9,476 nucleotides of DNA. Source: Cyanobacteria bacterium Co-bin13. GTDB lineage: Bacteria > Cyanobacteriota > Cyanobacteriia > Phormidesmidales > Phormidesmidaceae. A model generated the notes under the pieces. The model did no database searches, had not been told where the DNA came from, and worked only from the letters and a program-made list of their open reading frames with translations. Positions within the stretch are counted from its first letter, which is position 1. Every line of letters starts with the position of its first letter. The stretch covers positions 1 to 9,476 of the forward strand of contig JACVRP010000114.1 of NCBI GenBank assembly GCA_014534385.1, read 5' to 3'. Made by a program: the position numbers and the translations under genes. This document shows positions 5,022 to 9,476 of the stretch, in pieces.

Positions 5022-6464
5022 ATGGCTGATTTGATTTTGTTCTGGCACCGACGTGATCTGCGCACGTCTGACAATTTGGGGTTGGCAGCTGCTAGGGCGC
5101 GCAGCCCTAAGGTGGTGGGCGTATTTTGCCTGGACCCCGGCATTTTAGAGACAGGGGATGTGCCTGCGGTGCGGGCTACCTATCTGATGGGGTGCCTGGA
5201 GGAGCTGCAGAGCCGCTATGCGGCAGCCGGTAGCCGTCTGCTCATCTTAAAAGGCGATCCGAAGCAGAAGATTCCGGCCCTGGCGGCGGCCCTGGGAGCC
5301 CAGGCTGTGTTTTGGAACCGCGATGTAGAGCCCTATTCTCGCGAGCGCGACAGGGCAGTGGCCCAGGCCCTCAAGGAAAAAGGCATTGAGATCCGCACGA
5401 CGTTTTGGGATCAGCTTTTGCATGGACCAGAGGAGATTGTTAGCGGCTCCAACGCGCCCTACACCGTCTACACGCCCTTTTGGAAAAACTGGGTGAGGCG
5501 GCCCAAGGCAGCTCCAGTGGCGGCGTTGGCAGGGGCCGAAGATTTATCGGCGGCAGAGCAGGCTTCAGCGACAGCGGTGGGTGCGATCGCACTGCCCACC
5601 GCCAAAGACCTGGGCTTTGTTTGGGATACGCCGCTGCTGCTGGCTCCCGGTGAAGCGGCAGCTCAGGAGCGGCTAGACTATTTCTGTAATGGGCAGCCCG
5701 TTGAGGAATACGGCGAGCAGCGCAACTTCCCTGCTTTTGAAGGCACTTCTCACCTGAGCGCGGCGCTTAAATTCGGTGCGATCGGCGTTCGCACCGTATG
5801 GACAGCGGCGACCTCCGCCTTTGAGCGCTCTCGCAGCGACGAGACCCGCGACAACGTGCAGACCTGGCAGCAGGAACTGGCCTGGCGCGAGTTTTACCAG
5901 CACGCGATATACCATTTTCCAGCGCTGACCCAGGGACCGTACCGCGACCCGCTCAAGGACTTTCCCTGGGACAATGACGATGATCGCTTTCAGGCCTGGT
6001 GTGAGGGGCGCACCGGCTACCCGATTGTCGATGCCGCCATGCGCCAGATGAACGAGATCGGCTGGATGCACAACCGCTGCCGCATGATTACAGCCAGCTT
6101 TCTCACCAAAGATCTAATTATCAACTGGCAGCTGGGCGAGAAGTACTTTGAGCAGCGGCTCTATGACTGGGACTTGTCGGCCAATAACGGCGGCTGGCAG
6201 TGGAGCGCCTCCAGCGGCATGGACCCCAAGCCGCTGCGAATTTTCAACCCCGCCAGCCAGGCCCAAAAGTACGACCCCGATGGCGAGTACATCCGCCAGT
6301 GGCTACCGGAGATCCGCCATCTCGACACGGAGATGCTGGTGACGGGCAAAATTCCCCAGGAGGAGTGCGATCGCACCGGCTACCCCCAGCCAATCGTCGA
6401 TCACAAAAAGCAGCAGGCCATTTTCAAAGCCCGCTACCAGGAGCAGCGGGCCAGAGTTGCCTAA
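5022..6464 (+). CDS. phrA: Class I cyclobutane pyrimidine dimer photolyase
   Basis: Uses blue or near-UV light to split UV-induced pyrimidine dimers in DNA. The 480-aa protein has an N-terminal antenna-binding Rossmann domain (about 1-130, opening LILFWHRRDLRTSDN) and a C-terminal helical FAD domain (about 215-475). FAD-site motifs include GTSHLSAALKFGAI (241-254), GRTGYPIVDAAMRQM (329-343), WMHNRCRMITASF (348-360) and NNGGWQWSAS (388-397). The electron-transfer tryptophan triad is Trp316, Trp369 and Trp392; the spacings of 53 and 23 equal those of E. coli and Synechococcus photolyases. WREFYQH (288-294) contributes the dimer-contact Trp. By relation to the Synechococcus enzyme the antenna is probably 8-HDF; this was not established from residues. 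The intact triad and DNA-repair motifs favour photolyase over a signalling cryptochrome. The gene is single, convergent with the sugar dehydrogenase gene. Confidence 0.93.
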   Translation: MADLILFWHRRDLRTSDNLGLAAARARSPKVVGVFCLDPGILETGDVPAVRATYLMGCLEELQSRYAAAGSRLLILKGDPKQKIPALAAALGAQAVFWNRDVEPYSRERDRAVAQALKEKGIEIRTTFWDQLLHGPEEIVSGSNAPYTVYTPFWKNWVRRPKAAPVAALAGAEDLSAAEQASATAVGAIALPTAKDLGFVWDTPLLLAPGEAAAQERLDYFCNGQPVEEYGEQRNFPAFEGTSHLSAALKFGAIGVRTVWTAATSAFERSRSDETRDNVQTWQQELAWREFYQHAIYHFPALTQGPYRDPLKDFPWDNDDDRFQAWCEGRTGYPIVDAAMRQMNEIGWMHNRCRMITASFLTKDLIINWQLGEKYFEQRLYDWDLSANNGGWQWSASSGMDPKPLRIFNPASQAQKYDPDGEYIRQWLPEIRHLDTEMLVTGKIPQEECDRTGYPQPIVDHKKQQAIFKARYQEQRARVA

Positions 6465-6480
6465 TAGTGTGGGGAAATGT

Positions 6481-6492
6481 GGGCGAAAGCCC
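6481..6492. terminator. Short GNRA-loop hairpin between convergent genes
   Basis: GGGC-GAAA-GCCC lies between the phrA stop (ends 6464) and the stop of the minus-strand dehydrogenase gene (6493). The 4-bp stem with a GAAA tetraloop is stable for its size and reads similarly on both strands, but it has no U-tract, so function as a bidirectional terminator is tentative. Confidence 0.3.
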
Positions 6493-7704
6493 CTACTCGG
6501 CTACCGGCTCAACCCGGTACAGCCCCCCGTCCTCGTTGTCTTGCAGAACGTAGATAAAACCATCAGGCCCTTCCCGCACATCGCGGATGCGGCCGACCTT
6601 TTGCAGCAGCAGCTCCTCCTCGTGCAGCACTTCGCGCTCGTCGAAGACAACGCGGCGGAGGCGTTCGCTGCGAAGACCGCCAACCAGGAGGTTGCCCTGC
6701 CAGGCCGGGAACTGGTTGGCCGTCACCAGGGTGATGCCCGATGGGGCATGGGTGGGCAAAAATTCGTAGAAGGGGCTAACCACCTCTACATCCACATCTT
6801 CAGGGCGACGACCGATGGCCTCTTCAACCGGAGCTTCGGTGGCGTAGTCATAGCCTCGGGTCACCAGGGGCCAGCCGTAGTTGTTGCCTGCCTCAATGCG
6901 GTTTAGCTCGTCGCCTCCACGAGGCCCGTGATCGGCCACCCAAATCTCGCCCGTGGTCGGGCTAGCCAGCAGGCTCTGAACGTTGCGCAGACCATAGGCG
7001 TAAATCTCATCTAGAGCCTCTGGGTTGTTCACAAAGGGGTTGTCTTCGGGCGCTGAGCCATCGTCATTCAGCCTCAGCAGTTTCCCAGCATGGTCATTCA
7101 GGTCCTGCGAGCGGAGCGGCTCGTGCCAGCGATCGCCAATCGTCATCAGCAGTTTGCCGTCGGGCGTCCAGGCGAGCCGTGAGCCGTAGTGCTGCCCAGG
7201 CTCAGAGTAGCGGTTTTGCACAAAGAGGTCTTCGACATCGACCAGAGCAGATCCGTCTAGGCGGCCTCGCGCTAGGGCTGTGGCCGTCTCGCCATTGCCG
7301 TTGGCCTTGGAGTAAGTGAGGTAGACCCAGCCAGTCGTCTCAAAGTTAGGATGCACCGCCACATCGAGCAGGCCGCCCTGTCTCTCGGCATTGACCTCGG
7401 GTACCCCAGAGACCTCGGTGACCTGACCGTTGTCTACGAGGTTGAGCCGTCCAGGGCGCTCAGTGACGAGAATTTGCCCGTCAGGCAAAAACGCCATCGA
7501 CCAGGGATGTTCTAGTCCGCTCGCCAGCTCTACGACGCGAATGTTTTCGTACTCCGTGTCTTCAGTAGCGACAACCTTAAGGCCAGCGCTGTCAGCGGCA
7601 CCGGTATCAGCCAAATAGAGTGAGGGGTTGGCCTGGGCCGTGCTGGCAGTGCCCAGCATCAGCGCTAGCGTCAAAACTGCAGTGGGGTTGAAAGAAATGC
7701 TCAT
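6493..7704 (-). CDS. Exported PQQ-dependent sugar dehydrogenase (YliI/Asd-like)
   Basis: Probably oxidises an aldose sugar in the periplasm with a quinone cofactor. The 403-aa protein begins with a clear Sec signal peptide: hydrophobic core AVLTLALMLG (9-18) and cleavage site TAQA before NPS (about 26/27). The rest is a six-bladed beta-propeller of the glucose/sorbosone dehydrogenase family. Conserved elements are HPWSMAFLPDGQILVTER (66-83), RQGGLLDVAVHPNF (108-121), YGSRLAWTPDGKLLMTIGDR (173-192) preceded by His172 where soluble glucose dehydrogenase has its catalytic base, GLRNVQSL (238-245) with the PQQ-contact Arg240, and HGPRGGDELNRI (259-270) followed by NNYGWP. The product reacts with sugars only if PQQ is available; many cyanobacteria are thought to lack PQQ synthesis, so the true cofactor source is open. 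Downstream of the 66-aa gene on the same strand, but 107 nt away and probably separate. Confidence 0.87.
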   Translation of the reverse strand: MSISFNPTAVLTLALMLGTASTAQANPSLYLADTGAADSAGLKVVATEDTEYENIRVVELASGLEHPWSMAFLPDGQILVTERPGRLNLVDNGQVTEVSGVPEVNAERQGGLLDVAVHPNFETTGWVYLTYSKANGNGETATALARGRLDGSALVDVEDLFVQNRYSEPGQHYGSRLAWTPDGKLLMTIGDRWHEPLRSQDLNDHAGKLLRLNDDGSAPEDNPFVNNPEALDEIYAYGLRNVQSLLASPTTGEIWVADHGPRGGDELNRIEAGNNYGWPLVTRGYDYATEAPVEEAIGRRPEDVDVEVVSPFYEFLPTHAPSGITLVTANQFPAWQGNLLVGGLRSERLRRVVFDEREVLHEEELLLQKVGRIRDVREGPDGFIYVLQDNEDGGLYRVEPVAE

Positions 7705-7718
7705 AGGCTTCGAAATCG

Positions 7719-7789
7719 GCTATGGGTGAGCTCGTTGCACTATGTGGCATTCTTTAGAACCGGGCTAAACTTTGGCATCTACCCATAGC
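7719..7789. repeat. Distant 9-bp inverted repeat upstream of the dehydrogenase gene
   Basis: GCTATGGGT (7719-7727) is exactly inverted as ACCCATAGC (7781-7789), with 53 bp between them, across the presumed promoter region of the sugar dehydrogenase gene. It could mark a looped operator or a leader structure, or be chance. Confidence 0.3.
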
Positions 7790-7811
7790 AGGACCCAGCA
7801 TGCTATTGCGA

Positions 7812-8012
7812 CTATAGGCCTAGAAGATGGGCGCTGGCCAGGCTGCGGCCCAGGTTGATCGGAGATTGTTCAGTCCAGCTATCAGCAGAGTCTTCTGCAG
7901 AGGGCTGGTTGAGCCCTAAGCCGTAGGCAGTCTCTAGCTGCCGACCGTGATGGGCCAATCGAGAGGCGTTCCAGGAATTGGACTGAGGATTGCGGCGGTG
8001 ATGTAGCTGCAT
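7812..8012 (-). CDS. Small protein of unknown function, 66 aa
   Basis: The product begins MQLHHRRNPQSNSW and ends SLASAHLLGL. It is polar, with a basic, His/Arg-rich N-terminal half (HHRR, LAHHGRQ) and a Ser/Glu/Asp-rich middle (PSAEDSADSWTEQ); no cysteine, signal peptide or membrane segment is seen, and it may be largely unstructured. I chose ATG 8012 over the ATG at 8057 because AGGAG lies six nt before it. The MQL start and the bases around it resemble those of the DUF4278 gene (MQLSYRG), which hints at common descent or a shared leader but not at the same fold. Its translation start is enclosed by a hairpin. It is separated from the permease gene by a terminator, so it needs its own promoter in about 8053-8075 or relies on readthrough. 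Function unknown. Confidence 0.6.
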   Translation of the reverse strand: MQLHHRRNPQSNSWNASRLAHHGRQLETAYGLGLNQPSAEDSADSWTEQSPINLGRSLASAHLLGL

Positions 8013-8052
8013 GGTTAGCTCCTTTGTGTCTTTTGTTCTTACAGCTACATCA
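7999..8052 (-). promoter_or_regulatory. Hairpin enclosing the ribosome site and start codon of the 66-aa gene
   Basis: In the mRNA, TGATGTAGCTG (8052-8042) in the leader is the exact complement of CAGCTACATCA (8009-7999), which encodes codons 2-5. The 32-nt loop contains AGGAG, and the AUG is its last three bases, directly against the stem. Such a layout could hold the start accessible or block entry depending on conditions; alternatively the 11-bp arms are a DNA operator. Pairing is seen directly; regulation is inferred. Confidence 0.5.
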
Positions 8053-8075
8053 TGCAAAAAAGTAGCGAGATTTAC

Positions 8076-8128
8076 AAAAAGTAGGCTGCATGGGTTCCAT
8101 GAAACCTTCTCATGGAACCCATGCAGCC
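8076..8128 (-). terminator. Intrinsic terminator of the permease gene
   Basis: GGCTGCATGGGTTCCATG (8084-8101) and its exact complement (8111-8128) form a perfect 18-bp stem with a 9-nt loop. Read on the minus strand it is followed, after TAC, by five Ts (8080-8076). It lies 33 nt past the permease stop codon. This is a canonical, unusually long Rho-independent terminator that should insulate the 66-aa gene. Confidence 0.88.
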
Positions 8129-8161
8129 CTTACCGCAAAGCTCTTTCGGAACTGACCGGTT

Positions 8162-9476
8162 CTAAACTTCTCCCCCTTGAGTGCCGGGTTCTTGAACCGG
8201 CTCAACGGTTTCGGCCGGGTAAGGCAGCAGCCAGTTCAGCAGAATCGCGGTTAGTCCTCCCGTAGAGATGCCGGAGGAGAAGATGTTTTTAATGATGGCA
8301 GGCTTATCTACCAGCAGTTCGGGTACATAGACGACGCCGAGTCCCAGAGCTAGAGACACCGCTACGATGATCAGCGAGCGTCGATCGAGCGGAGCCGAGG
8401 AGATAATGTTGATCCCGGCGACGGCAATGGCCCCAAACATGACGATGGTGGCTCCGCCTAAGACCGGCTGCGGCAGCGACTGGAAAATGCCGCCGACCAC
8501 CGGCAGCAGCCCCAGCAGCACAAAAATGCCCGCCACAAAGAAACCCACATAGCGGCTGCCCACTCCCGTCATTTGAATGACGCCGTTGTTTTGGCTAAAG
8601 GTGGTGTTGGGGAAGGTGTTGAACACGGCAGCCAGCAGGGAGTTAACCCCATCGCCCAAGACTCCGCCTTTGATGCGGCGCAGGTACAGGCTGCCATTGA
8701 CCGGCTGCCGAGACACGGCGGAGGTGGCTGTCAAATCGCCAATGGTTTCAATTGCCGTAATCAGGTAGAGCAAAATAAAGGGCAGAAAGGCGGCAAAATC
8801 AAAGTCCATGCCGTAGCGGAAGGGAATGGGCACCCGCACTAAAGGCAGGCTGCTAAGGGCACTGAAGTTGACGATGCCCAAAAAGACAGAGACGATATAG
8901 CCCAGCACCAGGCCAATTGCGATCGCACCCATCCGCAGATACCGATTGCCCGTCATGTTCAAGATCACGATGATCGCCAGCACAAAGCCACCTAGGGCCA
9001 GGTTCTGGTTGCTGCCAAAGGTGCCGTTTTGCTGGGCAATCACGCCGCCGCCCATGCTGGTAATGCCGGTCTTGATCAGGCTCAGGCCAATAATCATCAC
9101 CACCGTTCCAGAAACAACCGGGGTAATAATTTTCTGGGCCAGGTGCAGAAAACGGCTGAGAAAGACCTCGACAAACGAGCCAAAGAAACACAGCCCAAAG
9201 ATCAGCGCCAGCGCTCCCTGGGGCGTTGCCCCCCCTGCGATCGCAGCTGTGCCCACGCCAATGATCGGTCCCAAAAAGGCAAAGCTAGTCCCCTGCAGGC
9301 TCAACAGCCCCGACCCGACTGGCCCAATCCGCTTACATTGAATAAAGGTGGCAATGCCTGAGACAAACAGCGACATGCTGATGATGTAACCGGTATCTGC
9401 CGGTTCCAGACCCAGCGCATTGCTGATGATCAGCGGCGGCGTAATAATCCCCACAAAGGCTGCCAGCACGTGCTGC
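8162..9476 (-). CDS. NCS2 nucleobase permease, xanthine/uracil type, 5' end missing
   Basis: A polytopic inner-membrane transporter that imports a purine or pyrimidine base with protons. About 437 residues are present. The frame continues past the window end: QHVLAAF precedes, and the GTG at 9469 is an internal Val, not the start. Numbering from that Val as residue 1, the NAT signature QNNGVIQMTG is at 292-301, the TM8 acidic residue is Glu240-241 in AIETIGD, and the TM1 His is the codon just before residue 1. Relative spacing matches E. coli XanQ (His31, Glu272, Gln324), so roughly 30 N-terminal residues are missing. About a dozen hydrophobic segments are visible. The signature is identical to that of xanthine permeases, so xanthine or urate is the best guess, with uracil possible. 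A strong terminator follows, so this is the last gene of its transcript. Confidence 0.92.
   Translation of the reverse strand, partial: QHVLAAFVGIITPPLIISNALGLEPADTGYIISMSLFVSGIATFIQCKRIGPVGSGLLSLQGTSFAFLGPIIGVGTAAIAGGATPQGALALIFGLCFFGSFVEVFLSRFLHLAQKIITPVVSGTVVMIIGLSLIKTGITSMGGGVIAQQNGTFGSNQNLALGGFVLAIIVILNMTGNRYLRMGAIAIGLVLGYIVSVFLGIVNFSALSSLPLVRVPIPFRYGMDFDFAAFLPFILLYLITAIETIGDLTATSAVSRQPVNGSLYLRRIKGGVLGDGVNSLLAAVFNTFPNTTFSQNNGVIQMTGVGSRYVGFFVAGIFVLLGLLPVVGGIFQSLPQPVLGGATIVMFGAIAVAGINIISSAPLDRRSLIIVAVSLALGLGVVYVPELLVDKPAIIKNIFSSGISTGGLTAILLNWLLPYPAETVEPVQEPGTQGGEV

Noticed and set aside
5673..6071. 132-aa minus-strand ORF
   Set aside because: Shadow of the photolyase FAD-domain coding sequence.
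6457..6906. 149-aa plus-strand ORF
   Set aside because: Antisense shadow of the sugar dehydrogenase gene, caused by GC-rich codon structure.
8013..8057. Start of the 66-aa gene at ATG 8057
   Set aside because: Would place the strong AGGAG inside the coding region and lacks a ribosome site of its own.

Overview
The window is chromosomal DNA from a cyanobacterium, probably a filamentous Leptolyngbya-like lineage with fairly GC-rich coding sequence. The genus is a guess. The cyanobacterial call rests on seven exact copies of the HIP1 octamer GCGATCGC (starting at 2112, 2881, 5583, 6367, 7129, 8919 and 9237), a y-type thioredoxin, a DUF4278 small protein of a family known mainly from cyanobacteria, and a class I CPD photolyase of the Synechococcus type.

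Layout. Positions 1-33 are a poly-C/poly-G run that looks like a contig-end artefact; a reading frame on the minus strand runs into it. Three minus-strand genes follow: that truncated small protein, a 75-aa unknown protein, and fabG (fatty-acid elongation). After a 273-bp divergent intergenic region comes a plus-strand run: thioredoxin, a stand-alone class III cyclase-like protein, folK (folate pathway) and an ADP-ribose-pyrophosphatase-like Nudix hydrolase. From 4065 to 5021 lies a repeat-rich stretch with two small minus-strand genes: a DUF4278 protein and a 55-aa GTG-started protein with a strong ribosome binding site. It also holds a perfect operator-like inverted repeat. The photolyase gene phrA (plus strand) then converges on an exported PQQ-type sugar dehydrogenase gene (minus). 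Next on the minus strand is a 66-aa unknown protein whose ribosome binding site and start codon sit in the loop of a predicted hairpin. Last comes a xanthine/uracil-type NCS2 permease, cut by the window end and followed by a clear intrinsic terminator.

How the genes fit together. Most are housekeeping or stress-maintenance functions: lipid synthesis, thiol redox, folate, nucleotide sanitation, light-driven DNA repair and nucleobase uptake. Only cyclase-folK (31-nt gap) looks like a tight transcriptional pair. I see no CRISPR array, phage, insertion sequence, toxin-antitoxin pair or biosynthetic cluster, and no convincing new multigene system. The best leads are small: the hairpin around the 66-aa gene start, the 10-10-10 inverted repeat at 4533-4562, the 55-aa gene, and substituted active-site positions in the cyclase and Nudix proteins.
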